From the NCBI GenBank assembly GCA_025642065.1, contig JAODUP010000012.1, positions 1,336,501 through 1,400,500 of the forward strand: a stretch of 64,000 nucleotides of DNA, written 5' to 3'. Under the pieces are notes generated by a model. That model was not told the origin of the DNA and searched no databases. It saw nothing but the letters and a program-made list of their open reading frames with translations. Positions 1 through 12,805 of the stretch are shown here, piece after piece. This DNA comes from Paralvinella palmiformis. Taxonomy: Eukaryota > Annelida > Polychaeta > Terebellida > Alvinellidae. The position numbers were made by a program, and so were the translations under genes. Each line of letters starts with the position of its first letter. Positions within the stretch are counted from its first letter, which is position 1.

Positions 1-1800
1 CCAGGACGTAAACATGGGATTAGGAAATACCGAAGTCAACAAAACTGCTCTCTTAGAACTTAATTTTTCTGGTAGAAAACAAATGCATATCAGAATTCCT
101 TAAACTCAATTTGTGAAAGAAGCATGTGCAGAGAGTAGAATTAGCATGTTGCAGGCCAATATCATTGGGCCTACACTTAAAAAAGCATCATTTAATGATG
201 TGTGTATATGTATGTGTGAATACCTCCCATATAGATGTCTTATGTCAGTCATTCTGCATGAGTGGCTTAAGATAGCAGTCCACAACAGTAGTGTTACTGA
301 CTGCTGCACTGGTTTTGAATAGTGTATATTGATGGTGGTAGTATTAACAAAGAAGTTGAGATAAAAAATTAACCTAACTAGTAACAAGCCATATCAAAAT
401 AACTAATTAATTATTACATAATTAATTAGCTAATTATAAAAATGATTTGACAGTATTTAAGCATTTTTCAACTACTTTTATCTTTGACAATCTTAATTAA
501 ATTTGTCTAGCATGGAAGGAATTATGACAAAATTAGCTAAACATTTAGGGGCACAAGTGATATATTTTTACCACACATCTATACATACACTGTTACAGAT
601 GATTGTTGCAACAAAAAACTTAAATTTGATAAAGGTAATATATTTGGGGTACACGTTGTCCAGCTAATGAGCTGTCCAAAATTATTACTTTCTTCATTAT
701 AATTATGCTTTATTAAGTTAACCTTTTCAAGGCTACAAGTTTACTTTCTTCCAATATGAGAGCTCTAAATATACATGGCAGCGGGTGGCAACGTCAATTA
801 GCTCTACTGAAACTTGTAAAAGCTCCAAAATATTAGACCTATCTAAGTATCTTATATCTATAGTATCTTATCTTATAGATCTAGTATCTAACTGATCAAA
901 ACTCACTTGAAGATTGTCAGTGATCAGTCATCTTTAGCAACAACATGACAGTCATGTTGTTGGTAAAGTATTTCTGAATAAACAGATGAATGATAAACAT
1001 GATTAACTGATGAATCAGTGAATAAAGTAAACCTTTTTGGATGTGTTTCATAAGATATTTTCTTTAGGTCCGAAAATCACAATTTAATGTTTCTTAGAAA
1101 CATTATGATTCTCCGAGTCTGAACATAACATTTGCAAAAGCGGGTTTGTGGTTCTTTAAGCTAATGTCCGCTCGTATTGGTTTGTTGTAACAATGTGTAT
1201 AATGTACCGATTTTATACGTACAAAATAATATCACTCACATATAATCTGACGAATTAATTGCTTTTTTAAAAATAAATCTGTACCCCGGTATTTTATCGA
1301 AAAGAAGCCGCCATCTTTATAAACAATGTCCCAGGTGGGTTTCCAAAGTTTGTTGTTTTGTACAATGGCTAGAGGGCAGCACCATTACTAGCACCAAAGA
1401 CTGTTTATATTTAAGCTTTCTGGTAGCACTGAAGACCAAATAGCACCAACGATCATATTCATAAAGTCCTTGTTAACACTCCCTGCCTGGATTGCATCGT
1501 TATTTATAGGCCAACTCATTAGATGGCAACATATTGCCAACAGTTGTTTGTTAAACATTATTTTACACCGGTCTTAATTAGGTTACCAATTTGGCATAAA
1601 TTATATTATATTCAGATGCATTATATTAACTCAACCTGGCCAGTAAACATGTGCAATACACATGCGATAACTGTATTATTAATATTTAATTATTTAGTTT
1701 GAGTCATTACCAAATTAGATATTTTATTTAAAACATTTTATACACAAACATTATACAAAACATATAAGTAATAGAAGAATTAAGAAGATACAAAAAACAT
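1..1800. other. AT-rich intergenic stretch, no gene seen
   Basis: I see no convincing coding exon, RNA gene or complete mobile element here. The few open frames are short, low in complexity and lack splice-site support. Several AT-rich palindromic patches (around 400-440) look like ordinary AT-rich spacer. Confidence 0.5.
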
Positions 1801-1825
1801 CATCTATATAAATAAAAGTGTATAT

Positions 1826-1978
1826 GTTTCTCTCTCTCTCTCTCTCTCTTTTTTGTGTGTGTATTGTGTGTGTGTGTATTATCGCAAATAAAATTATTCG
1901 CCAGATGGCAACACACTATAGTGGGCAACTGGTGTTACCCTATGTTATTTGAATTCTTTATTGTGTGTGTGTGTGTTT
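1826..1978. repeat. (CT)n and (TG)n microsatellite cluster
   Basis: A (CT)n tract at about 1831-1850 is followed by interrupted (TG)n tracts at about 1854-1880 and 1962-1976. They are simple-sequence repeats with no coding content. Confidence 0.85.
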
Positions 1979-2589
1979 TAGGGTACATATAAAGAGGCAA
2001 CAGGCACAGAGCATCAACATATCTAAACATCCTTCGAGACCTACCTCCATAAATCTAAATACAAATATAAACTATACATACATTAATCTAAAAATAAAAT
2101 GTTCCATACCTCCACATATCGATAGATGTATGCGTATACCTATGCATGTGTCTGGTCTACTCATCAGCTTGTGGGTACCTCCAAATTAACACAAATTTGG
2201 TAATTAGCCAAATCTTACAGATGACTGGTGCAACGTATCACAGAAAAGCGAGACTACACAAGATTTGGATACCCCTGGAACGCCGTTGCCCCCATGTTGA
2301 ACACTTGAGTGCCAAACAGGAATACAAAATGAAGAACATGCCTTGCTGAGGTGAACGAGTGAATATTCAATGCAACTATGTGCATGAACATTTCAGTAGC
2401 AGTTATATGAACCTATCTGTGATAGCTGAATACTGTCCTTGATAATGAATTTATACAGGACATAATCCCGACAATACCAATGAACATTTATACTTTCTAA
2501 TATACTGTATTATCATATAATATATGGAATTTCCTCACCCGTATATGATATATGTACATATTATATCAATAAACTACTACTACTACTAT

Positions 2590-3001
2590 TAACATGTATG
2601 AACATATCGCATCAGTATGCCGAGCTGCCTACTACCATCTTACTCGAAAATATTATCACATCACCCCAATTCTTCAAAAATCTAAATAGGCTACCTGTTA
2701 TACAGCGTATCCATTTCACGATTTTATTAATAACTTATAAATGATTAATGATATGGCACCTGAATACCTGTGTGAACTGGTGTCCATCAGAAAGTCATCC
2801 AGACAACCCAGGTCACCCAGTCAGATACTATTGCAGGTGTCTATTTCCCGGCTCAAGTCATATGAAAATTTTACCTTTACTGTTGCAACCCCCATTTTGT
2901 TGAAAAAGCTGCCTGCAGATATTAGAAATGTGTCGTCTCTTGAAAATTTTAAATCTATTCTAAAACTACATCTGTTCAAGGTTGCTTTCAGAGATATTTA
3001 A
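2590..3001 (+). mobile_element. 3' fragment of an L2/CR1-type LINE (C-terminal ORF2)
   Basis: The conceptual translation carries the C-terminal motif series of L2-type reverse transcriptase ORFs: TRKYYHITPIL, then LNDMAPEYL-like, then LPADIRN and LKLHLFK before the stop at 2999-3001. The first part (about 2590-2740) is in another frame and interrupted by a stop, so this is a decayed 5'-truncated copy. The last 86 codons (2741-3001) are still open. It is related to, but clearly diverged from, the LINE at 5118-6612. Confidence 0.7.
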
Positions 3002-3417
3002 AATAATTATCTTTTAAATCACTTACAGGGGTTTTACAGACATATTATTTGGGGTATTGTTATATTACATATTATTTGTACAGTACCTTTAAATGGCTCC
3101 TGCTAAAAGGGTGCTTTAATAAATATACATGGTACATGGTAGTGGAGTGTAGGAGCCACCCTTCAGGAGTTTACCTAGCTATTCATATGATGCATTTTGT
3201 CGAAACTGAACATAACCAATAACGGATATCTTCAGCACAAGAGTGGATTCTTAGGATCTGTAAATGATGCAAGCCACTGTTTATATTTAGCATATACTCG
3301 ATTTAATGAACCACTGTTATTGAGGCATCCCTGTTTGTCATTATTTTAATATGTTGTCTATCACATACAGAGGGTACGGTTCTGATAAAGTAGTTATGAT
3401 TCATTCACGAAATGGGA

Positions 3418-3695
3418 TGGTTTTGTTGTTCGGGGAGCAGTACGGAAAGATGGAGCCGAAATACCCTGAGGGTGGTCACTGCCAGAGTGTTTTAGGTCCT
3501 CAGGGGTTTTAACGTCCCCCTTTATTTTAAATAATTCAGTGGAGACGGCAGCGCCATTTAACATGGTCAACCACCCACGATGTAGTGAGCCGAGAAATTA
3601 ATCCCTGGAAAAGTTTCGACCTCTTGCGGGGTTCGAACCTGTGACCGTTGGCACCAAGTGCCGGGTACTTAACCGCTAGGCCACCGGAGCTCACT
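3418..3695 (-). mobile_element. tRNA-derived SINE, family A, internally deleted
   Basis: On the minus strand the element starts with a tRNA-like head: an A-box-like TGGCCTAGCGGTTAAG and a B-box-like GGTTCGAACCC. A body shared with copies at 36345-36704 and 39205-39500 follows. The 11-bp direct repeat acgaaatggga at 3407-3417 and 3696-3706 flanks it exactly and marks retroposition. Compared with the 36345 copy, a block near the 3' end is deleted: the tail joins directly to gcagtacgg. Confidence 0.85.
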
Positions 3696-3862
3696 ACGAA
3701 ATGGGAGAGTTCATCATTTAAGATATAAATAACAGCATGTTGTGGACAAATAGAATACAGAAATCAATGAGGTATAAATCCATTAGGTATACATCGATCG
3801 GGTATACATAATGTATATAATGTGTATGCACTATATATCTTAAATTTTTAACTCCTTTATTG

Positions 3863-4130
3863 CCGGGGCATTCCGATGGCTTAGATGGTTAGAGGACTGC
3901 GCTACAACCCTCCGGGTTCTGGGTTCGAAGTCGGCTCACACATGTGTTTCTGGGTTTTGTAGGAAGTTGCCTCATGGCCATATGCTGGACGTGTAGCCAG
4001 TGCTGAGGACAAATAACTCACCTCAACTCAGCTCCTTCTATTACCGATCTACGGGAAATCCATTATTAATTATCTGTAAAGGTCACATGGTTTGTCTGTT
4101 AAATTTTATTCAATAAATCTCCTGAGGTAA
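3863..4130 (+). mobile_element. tRNA-derived SINE, family C
   Basis: A-box-like TGGCTTAGATGGTTAGAGG (about 3877) and B-box-like GGGTTCGAAG (3921-3930) have the spacing of a tRNA-derived RNA polymerase III promoter. An unrelated body with several TGAGGAC/CTCACCTC words follows. The 3' limit is approximate. A diverged relative lies at 35221-35346 on the other strand. Confidence 0.65.
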
Positions 4131-4794
4131 GCTTGGTGATTTAGATTTTCTCCTAGTGTTATTCAATATCATGGAAATATATCTCTAGTGGCTACTGTTC
4201 CACATTTTCATATCACCAATATATTATATCACTTTTGTAAACTGTACACATTAATCTCGCAATTTTTATGCGCATTCTTATGGAATTCAAACATACTTTG
4301 GGCATTGGCATCCGGAAGTCTAAACGAAATAGTTCCATGGTTTCTATTCAACGATCACACCAACTACAGTAAATGGGGCATATTATTTCTAACAGATGCA
4401 TCAAAGTTAGAAATCTGAGTACCTATTGTTTACAATGAGTTCATCAATGGTGACATTGTGATGAAGGAAACCCCATACCAGTTTAACAACATTCTAGATG
4501 ACTAAAGAGTAGAGAACAGCGACAGACTAGATAAGATTTCAGGTGGTCTAATTGGAAGAACAAAGTTTCCCGGAGATGTAGTGTGTGTGCGCATGCGTGC
4601 GTGTGTGTCTGCGTGCTCAATTTCCTATATATAGTTGCTACCAGACATGGAATCAATTCAATTCCGGAATTAGAATTGATGGTCAATTCCAATTCCGGAA
4701 TTGGAATTGATTATTTAAAAAATGGAATTGGAATTGAGAAATTTTGAATTGAAATTGAAGTTTCCTACAAAACATTAAATCCACAAATTAATTT

Positions 4795-4870
4795 ATCATT
4801 TTTACCACGTTAACACTTACATGTGGTGTTATCAATACACTGGAACCAAAATGATCCAGAAATTTGGTTC

Positions 4871-4918
<48 letters not shown>

Positions 4919-5108
4919 ACCAAACAAGCGACAGCCTGGGGATACTCCCCGAACTACAAGCAAGCAATCAAGCAAGATACGCACACTGACCGTGCACCCC
5001 ACGTGAGCGTTTAACTAATTAAAATGGTCTGGGTGCTGTGGGCTTCGCCCACAACACTGTGACACCACCACATAGCATACCTGTAATCTATATAGAGATA
5101 TTGCTGCT
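4795..5108 (-). repeat. Internal module X of the hAT-like family, with (TA)n core
   Basis: Read on the minus strand this matches modules at 13575-13811 and 14160-14418. The order is a CCTAAATAG/CTATATAGATTACAG block, a GGTGTCAC block, a (TA)n tract, the word GGAACCAAA...GGTTCC, and ACATGTAAGTGTTAAC. The (TA)n tract lies at about 4876-4915. A SINE family A tail fragment (4918-4978) has been inserted next to it. Confidence 0.65.
4918..4978 (+). mobile_element. SINE family A 3'-tail fragment
   Basis: This is the reverse complement of the 3' part of the family A SINE at 36345-36400 (the AGGCTGTCGCTT word region). It ends in an irregular (CAAG)n tail, which gives the 3' end and the orientation. 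The tRNA head is missing, so it is a severely 5'-truncated copy sitting inside a (TA)n tract. Confidence 0.6.
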
Positions 5109-5117
5109 TAAGAGACC

Positions 5118-6612
5118 TGGGTTGGATGAAGAATTACCGTCCTATTTCTAACATTCCTTTCATCTCTAAACTAATTGAAAAGGTAGTAGCAAGGCGTATA
5201 GAAGAACACTTGGAGCACAATGATCTTAATGACATTTAACAGTGCTTATCGTGGAGGTCATTCAACAGAAACTGCTCTTTTGAAAGTGCACCGTGACATT
5301 GCTGAGGCTCTTGATGAAGGATCCATGACTGCATTAATTATGCTTGATTTATCCGCAGCTTTCGACGTAATCGATCACCCAATTCTACTGAAGCGTTTAG
5401 AATTTTGCTTTGGAACCAAGGAAAAAGCTCTAACTTGGGTAAAGTCGTACCTCGCCGACAGAACTCAGTGTGTTTCAGTGGCAAATAAAACATCGCCAGA
5501 TGTAGGTCTTCTTTTTTGTGTACCACAAGGATCCGTTTTAGGACCAAAGAATTACTGTATGTATACCAAACCAGTAGGTGAAATTATTAAACGGATAATA
5601 TTAAATATCATTGTTATGCCGATGATACGCAAGTGTACATGACTTTGAAGTCATGTGATAAATGGGATGATATTTCATCTTCAATTGAAGCTTGTTTGTA
5701 TTGCAGACATAAGTACCTGGATGAACAGCAACATGCTGAAATTGAATAAGGACAAGACAGAAATAATTGTTTTCTCATCCAAGCAACATGTAAAGAAAAC
5801 TGAAAATCTCCGCATTAAGGTAGGATCCAGTTATATAAATTCTTCCATGTCTGTAAGAAATCTAGGGCTTATATTAGATAATACCCTACGAATGGAGAAG
5901 CAGATGAATTCTATATGTAAGTCCTGTTTTAATCAAATAAGAAACACAGGACTTATTCGTAAGTACATAAATGATGAGACATGCAAGACATTAGTCCAAG
6001 CCCTTATTATTTCTCGACTGGACTATGACAATGCATTACTATATAATACCCCCCTCTCTCTGCCCAACCGCTTACAGGGAGTGCAGAACTGTGCTGCACG
6101 TATGGTGACACGCACTCGCAAAAGGGAACATATAACACCAGTTTTGTTCCAGCTGCACTGGTTTCCCCTACCTTTCAGATCATTGTACAAGATCCCGTTT
6201 CTTACGTTCAAAGTACTGAATGGAACAGCACCAGTGTATATAAGCGATCTGGTCGAAAAATTTACATCAGTGAGAATGCTCCGAGCTGAGTTCTATTCAC
6301 TTTTGAGAGTACCAAGAAGCCATACAGCAATGTATAAAGAGAGATACTTCCGAACATCAGCTCCCAGGCTGTGGAACGAGTTGCCAAATCACATAAAACT
6401 CGCAGCAAGTAGAAACATATTTTGTAAGGTTCTTAAAACCCATTTATTTAAATTGGCGTATTTATAATATTAAACCAGTTTATTATGTATGAAATGTATT
6501 TGATCTATACGAGTTCAGAATATGTTTTAATTGTGTTTTAAATGTTAAGCGCCTTAGAGCAATTTCGGTTGAATAAGGCGCAATATAAAATACTACTATT
6601 ATTATTATTTAT
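5118..6612 (+). mobile_element. L2/CR1-type LINE, reverse transcriptase ORF2 with frameshifts
   Basis: Reverse transcriptase motifs occur in order but in several frames: NYRPISN with KLIEK (about 5128-5200), AYRGGHSTETALL, LDLSAAFDVIDH, PQGSVLGP, then CYADDTQVY (about 5609-5640). A long open C-terminal part of 270 codons (5655-6467) follows, with RLDYDNALLYN, TRKREHITPVL and LWNELPNHIK. The YADD active-site residues remain, but frameshifts near 5230, 5560-5600 and 5650 inactivate it. The 3' UTR ends with gcgccttagagc...aaggcgcaatataaa and an (ATT)n tail at about 6595-6612. The endonuclease domain is absent (5' truncation). Confidence 0.85.
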
Positions 6613-7139
6613 TATTATCCCCGTTCAATGTTTAGAACGGTCAAAAATATTAAATCCACAAATTAGTTTACCATTTAATTTTTTAATTCAGAAATATTTA
6701 TTCCATGACAACCCTACTTGGAAAATAAACTACTCGGAGTAGGTACTGGGAGTACCTACTCATGGTAAAAAGTATTAGGCAAAAAAGAGTCGGTAAAAAA
6801 CGGAATTGGATTGGAATTGATATATTTGATGTGGAATTGGAATTGACCAAAATGGAATTGAGTAGAATTGGAATTGACAAAATAGAACTGGTTGCTATAT
6901 AATATTTTACAATGTTACACGTTGATTTTCATTTCATTACATGCTTTCATTGTTGTAATCTTTGCTGTCAAACAGGTCATCATTATAACACACAATGACC
7001 ACAGTCATTTAGACACCAAAACAACCTAGATGAATGAGGTCACAAAAAGTTTGAACATTCAAGATCAAACGTGCAGAAATTGATTCATCTAGATATTGTA
7101 GAATTAATTAATACCATTATTCGTCCAGTGTATTCTGTT

Positions 7140-7830
7140 CACTGATAACTGTGCACGAGTTGATATTCTCTTTAACCGCTATGGAATTCAGTTTGTCAAA
7201 TCAAATACTAGTACTAGAAGCAAGCATATGGAGAAGAGACATTAGACCAGTAAGGACAAAAATAGAATACAGGAATTTAGATTGCTGGCAAACTGACCTG
7301 GCAATGAAGGACAACAAAATGGAACTTGCCAGCTTTCTATCCGCACAAGTCAGCATGGTTAAACTGAAGGAAAATTATAAACTGGTTGCAAGTAGCGGAT
7401 TCACAGAACCGAAGCCCGTAACAATTTCAATCATATTGCATGCACATCATACTTTTTCATATGGATATAACCGAGTTGTGGTCGCTAGAGATACTGATGT
7501 CTTGCTTTTGTCGGTATAATTTCAGCACACATTCCGTGATTCACAAGTGAATTTTAAGAGTGGCAGAGCCCGCAAGCCAAACTTTGTTAGTGTACGTGAT
7601 ATTAAACAAACAGATTCGATACAACTTACCGGCATTTTATGCACTAATAAGCTGCGATATAACGTCACAGTTATCAGACATGGGGAAGACAACAGCCGTA
7701 AATTATTCTACTCAGCTGATAATGATGAACTCGTACGACAACTCGTTGAACAATCAGTATTTTTCGTCTAGTTCCGAGATTCTATCCTCTATAGATGCCA
7801 AGCTTATTTGTTAGGAATTCCGATTGAAAT
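7140..7830 (+). pseudogene. Decayed copy of an invertebrate repeat-borne gene (DTDVLLL / GCDTTS family)
   Basis: Three frames carry pieces in the right order. RVDILFNRYG lies at about 7153. NKMELASFLSAQ is followed by ILHAHHTFSYGYNRVVVARDTDVLLL (about 7313-7515). LPAFYALISCDITSQLSDMGK lies at about 7632-7690. Intact members of this uncharacterised family, common as repeats in cnidarian, mollusc and fish genomes, carry EADTR..LHA, DTDVL and LTGCDTTS..G.GK. In-frame stops at about 7235 and frameshifts between blocks show a dead copy. I know no established function. The family assignment is from memory of the motif set. Confidence 0.55.
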
Positions 7831-8172
7831 AGTTGGGGCTGCATTGGCTGTCATCTTCATAGAGGGATCCTACTTTGAAATATTTCATTTTTGATTTATA
7901 AACTGTCCTACTAATCAGCAACAAGTAGCGAGAACAGTGTCAACAGATGTGCCAACAATTTCTTTGTTTTACTCAGATATAATTATACTGAAACTATATG
8001 CACCATTTTCCATAAATTCGTCAAATGTTCCGACGCTTATTTGTTTTTTTTCTTTAAATCATGCCGTTTTATTCATTGCCCCGACTTTGGTAACAGAAAT
8101 TGGCGTGGCGAGTCATCAATATACAGGTCGACACCAGACAATACCAGATGATTATACTTAGATGCTTATACG

Positions 8173-8221
<49 letters not shown>

Positions 8222-9939
8222 CACACACATATAAAAAAGCTTCCAGATAGTATGGTCTGTCTACGTCTCTAAGTGTTCGACTGACAAGAGCAATTTCATA
8301 ATAAAAGTAAGTCGCCTCTGATAGAAAGTATTATCTTGTATAATTTAAATATTTTACACTCTAACACTGCGTTGTTCCGGCATAGCTCCGAATATGTCAG
8401 ACCATTAAGCTATCGAAACAGTCGCATTTTCTAGACATTTAGTACCAAGGGTCAGGGAATCGATCATTCCCCCAAAATGGTATAAACGTTATCAGGGAAT
8501 ATTGATCAAAACCTCTCATATGGAAGATCAGTAAAAACTCCTATATAGACATAAAACATTTTGGTAGTGATTCCTATTAAACAATTTCCCCCCAAATCTC
8601 CATTTTGAGTTGTGGGAGTTGTATTTGAACCTCGATCTCGGTGAAGGTACCACACAAGACGTAATTGTTTCGTTTCGGTGTTATCCTCATTTCGTGATTA
8701 AAACAATATTTTGTTGGTGTCAATGTGTCCTTAAACCATACCAGAGGTTTGTAGCCTAACAAACTATAACAGTTTGATCGTGGAGACAAAAAGAAAAATA
8801 GCCGCACTTATTTAAATAACTAATTAAAGTTACCATCTGCAGAACGGCTTGTGGCTAAACAATCTTTTCTCTTGTTTTATAGTTTGCCTCCTACAAATTT
8901 TAATTGTGTGGTATAGAGAATATCCCTACGATCGTGACCATTTTGGTTACGTGACATATTGGCGAATTACGAGTTCGGCAAATCAGAAGAATCAAGCGTC
9001 TATAACATCATAAAATAAAACTGCTCACGACAACTAAAACTAAGCACACCTTTAAACAAACATTTATTCTTGGTAAATAAGTCGAAGATGGCTCTTTGCC
9101 TTGAAGTGTTCAGCGTCAACTGAATCAAACATGGATTGTTAATATATTCTGGTCATCTACGCGCACTCAAGTAATGTTTATGGAGGTTGTCTTCTGCGCA
9201 TCGAAATATTTACCACATTTCTTATCAACACAAGTTATTTAGCCTTGTATTAAAACATTTACCATAAAATTTATATGTCCATATAAATTTATATGTCCAT
9301 CAGATTCCTAATTAAAGTCACATTGTACTTGATGCTAAATGGGTCGAACAACTTCAAAACGTAAAGAGGTGAAATGAAACACCCCAAAGAGGTAAATGAT
9401 ACTTTGGTGCGACACACACACACACACACACGTAGTCAAATTTTATGGCTAGCCTGCTGGATAAACGGAACTTATATATATATATATATATATATACCCA
9501 AGAAAAACGACCATATATATATATATATTAATACCCACAGACCCAGTTTGAATTTGTGTGTACATTCATTTCAATCGCTGGGTTTGATCACCCCTATGAC
9601 AATAGCCTTTTGCAATCAAGGATAAACAATACGCGTTGATACGAAGTATGAATTTGTAATTGACAGAAAACTATTATTAATGACTTGTAGACGATTTATC
9701 AATAAGGTCATATTGTCGGATTATGGAGCTCATATTATTACGTGATAACATAGTGTCAAGTGTGTTTCAGACGTATTGCGTCAGAAGGCGAAATGTATCA
9801 TTACAATCACTATTACCGATGTTTTTCTATAATAAACACACACACACACACACAAAACGAGTTTATCAATATAAACAACACTTTATGCTCTGGTAACACA
9901 GACTAAGTTAAGATAATTTTATCACAATTATAAAAAGAT
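7831..9939. other. Non-coding spacer with microsatellites
   Basis: No exon is supported. The stretch contains a compound (CA)n(TA)n tract at about 8172-8221, (CA)n at about 9413-9430, (TA)n at about 9475-9496 and 9514-9528, and (CA)n at about 9836-9854. A short tandem TTTATATGTCCATATAAAT motif lies at about 9270-9300. Confidence 0.6.
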
Positions 9940-10894
9940 CTACTGAAATATAACTGGATCAAAAGCTTTCTAGTGAATCGAAAACAAAGAGTTACAGTAA
10001 ATGGAATAATGTCATCATGGTTGGAAGTAATAAGATATTTGCGCCAAACTGTTTAGAGCTACCAGAGGAACTGAGGATCGTGAGAACCTCCAAAATAACT
10101 TAAACCAACTCGTCAAATGGTTTCGAGAGATGACAGCTTGGATTCAATGAGAATAAACGCAAAGTATTCCACCTAGGCAACTCAAACCAAAAGCACATAT
10201 ATGAGATGAATGGCACAACCTTAGACATAACCCATGCGGAGAAGGACCTAGGTGTTACAGTGATTCTAGAATGTTAGGGTTGATCAGGAAGACCTTCACA
10301 CTCCTCGCCGAAACAACAGTGCCAAGACTATTCACAGTCATGGTTAGACGGCACCTTGAGTATGGAAATGTGATCTGGCATCCGAGATACAGAGGAGTCA
10401 AACTAGAGGTTGAGAAAGTACAGAGAAGGGCAACCGAACTGATCCCAAGCATTAGCCATCTCCCATACGAGGACCGACTTAAATTCCTAAAGCTGCCATC
10501 TTTGGATTTTAGAAGGCGACGAGGGGATATGACCTATGTATTTAATATTATGAATGGTATGGACAGGCTAGATCGCCACAACTTCTTTATCTTCCCACTT
10601 AACAACAACACCAGAGGCCATAGTCAAAAAGTGTTCAAGGGTCGATGCAGGCTTGATTTGAGGAGAAGTGTCTTTAGCCAAAGAACAGTCCACGACTGGA
10701 ACTCCTGCCTGAACATGTGATATTTTGTGCAAGTCTGAACAGCTTCAAGTCAAATTTGGACAAGTTTTGGAAAGGGGGGCGCTGTAGATTGCCATGATAT
10801 AATGAGATATATGCATTCCAGAAATACAACCCAGAAGGACCGGAATACCAGAACAGGCATTGCCTTTTAATTCTGTATATATGGTATCAAGGTA
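9940..10894 (+). mobile_element. CR1-type LINE fragment with internal deletion
   Basis: An early reverse-transcriptase piece (NRKQRVTVNG, about 9970) is joined to a C-terminal part without the YADD region. An open stretch (10271-10720) carries HLEYGNVIWHPRY, VEKVQRRATELIP, LKLPSL, RRRRGDM and VHDWNSC. The 3' end (10830-10894) matches that of the CR1 copy ending at 42262: gaccggaata, then caggcattgcct, then ggtatcaaggtat. The two are therefore members of one family. Confidence 0.8.
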
Positions 10895-11779
10895 TTATAC
10901 ATCGAAATCAATCAATTTAAAGCACCAATCAGAACGCAATCAAGTATACTATACAGTTATTTTCCAAGTTAACACCAACTCCAAAAAGTAATTCAAAAGT
11001 ATTGAATAGCACCTATAAGTAGCTGGACACACACACACACACATGTGTACACACACACAATATTGCCATAAATGCATTATAAAAATCTGCATTTTTTAAA
11101 TAAAGGAAGATCCTGATTATTATTTATCAATTTGCAAAGGAAAGAAAACAAAGGTAAATACCCAGTACATGGGAAAAAACTGGCAACATCTTTTTACAGA
11201 GTGAACTTAACGAACTCATTCAAGAAATTGAATGCTACACAAAATGAGCAAATTTGGTCCCTGCATATAAACAACATATTTAACAATATTATAAAGAAAA
11301 CAAAAAATAAACAGTTGTAAATTTAACTAAGAGATATTTAGCAATTACACATTAGAAAAAATATGTACAACATTTGCATATATTATATACAACAATTGCT
11401 TCAGCTCTCTCTCTCTCCCTCTCTCTCTCTACATGTTTAGATATATGAATACATAAAATATCAGGAATAACAGTCCTATAACTAATTTAAAGAGATCATG
11501 GCTCACTTGAAATATTTAAGTCTTCGCTAATAATCAGATCAATATTCTTCAGAATCCACATGTGATACTTTAAAAAATATTACATGCAAACATATAAACC
11601 AGAAGTAGCAGACTATACCATTCAATAGTAGTTAAGTACTTACAATTAGTAGGAATTAAAACAGATAACAAATAAATATTCTAAAGACAAAACTACGTAG
11701 TTTGTCACTTCTGGGAAACTATTGAAAAATGACTAAATAGCAGAAATGAACAACCAAATAATAGCACATATACATTATT
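10895..11779. other. Spacer downstream of NCLX, no gene seen
   Basis: AT-rich sequence with (CA)n at about 11029-11056 and (CT)n at about 11405-11430. It probably contains the 3' UTR of the minus-strand NCLX gene, whose stop codon is at 11780-11782. I found no clear polyadenylation signal to place its end. Confidence 0.5.
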
Positions 11780-12558
11780 TTATATATTAAATGCAACCAC
11801 ATTTGACTGTACCAGTATAACAAGAACAATGAAAACAACATATGTGCCAAAAAGAATGGCACCAAACATTCTAGTCATATTAAACCTCAGCACAAATGGC
11901 ACAGTTACCATAGTACTTGATAGAATGAGGAACAGGTAGCTGACAAGCAATAATTCTACCAAGCTGAGTGATATCTGTAAAATATATGGTACTACAAGTT
12001 AATATTTAGAGAATAATTTAAAAAATCAACAGAAATAATTAGAACGAAACTATAGACACAGTGTTGATTCTATGATTTTTATGAACTGGCCGTGGGACCC
12101 ATGCCTCTTGATCAAGTGATCCCCAAAGTGGCTCACGCTAGCATCAAAGTCCTGAAGCCATGTTTGGGGTGTGTCTGTGTGAAAATGATTTAATTGTTGA
12201 TTGAACTGACTTTCGTTTTGCCATTATTGTTGCCAATTGTCATGACGATACTTATGAAAACGTAGAAGACGCACCATCATTGGCTAAATTTCATGCATTT
12301 TCAATGTCTAGACCAATAAAACAGCATATAACAATGCAAGAGAAAACTAAGTACTTCCAGTAAGTCATTCATTACTCGGAATAGGTAGTGGGTGTATCAT
12401 ATAATGGATGCAGGTTTGATGGTAAAATGCAGCTGATGGAAATTTTCTGAGGCACTTCGGAAGCTGTTCCTTTGTTTGTTTTGCGTCCCTCGTCTAAATT
12501 TCTAAAATCTCACAAAAACTCATCCTAGAATTAACACTGTAGACATACTGAGTCATGG

Positions 12559-12593
<35 letters not shown>

Positions 12594-12737
12594 TAAACTT
12601 ACAGTTACAGAACCTCCATTCTTTACACAAACAAATGTAAATGGAATTCCAATCCCAAGAAGCAGATCTGGCAGAGTTAAGTATTCTGTAACAAAACTAT
12701 GGGCACCTACGGATTGGCCAAATGTATTAAGCCACTT

Positions 12738-12805
<68 letters not shown>

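Larger units (their letters stand above)
4642..6890. mobile_element. hAT-like non-autonomous element with nested insertions
   Basis: The left end CAGACATGG, internal repeats of the word GGAATTG and a degenerate right end are bounded by a near-perfect 8-bp duplication: gttgctac at 4634-4641 and gttgctat at 6891-6898. The ends match the intact 263-bp copy at 38140-38402. The core is split: the words attaaatccacaaatta occur at about 4768 and again at about 6648. Between them lie a 4.8-5.1 kb module and a LINE (5118-6612). An 8-bp duplication and a terminal CAG are typical of hAT transposons. No transposase is present. Confidence 0.7.

Noticed and set aside
3600..3695. tRNA gene on the minus strand
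   Set aside because: A and B boxes are present but no cloverleaf closes. The sequence continues into a SINE body with target duplications, as also at 36345, 38442, 3863 and 60815.
4821..5014. Open frames with long YIYIYI runs (also at 9374 and 14257)
   Set aside because: They are produced by (TA)n microsatellites.
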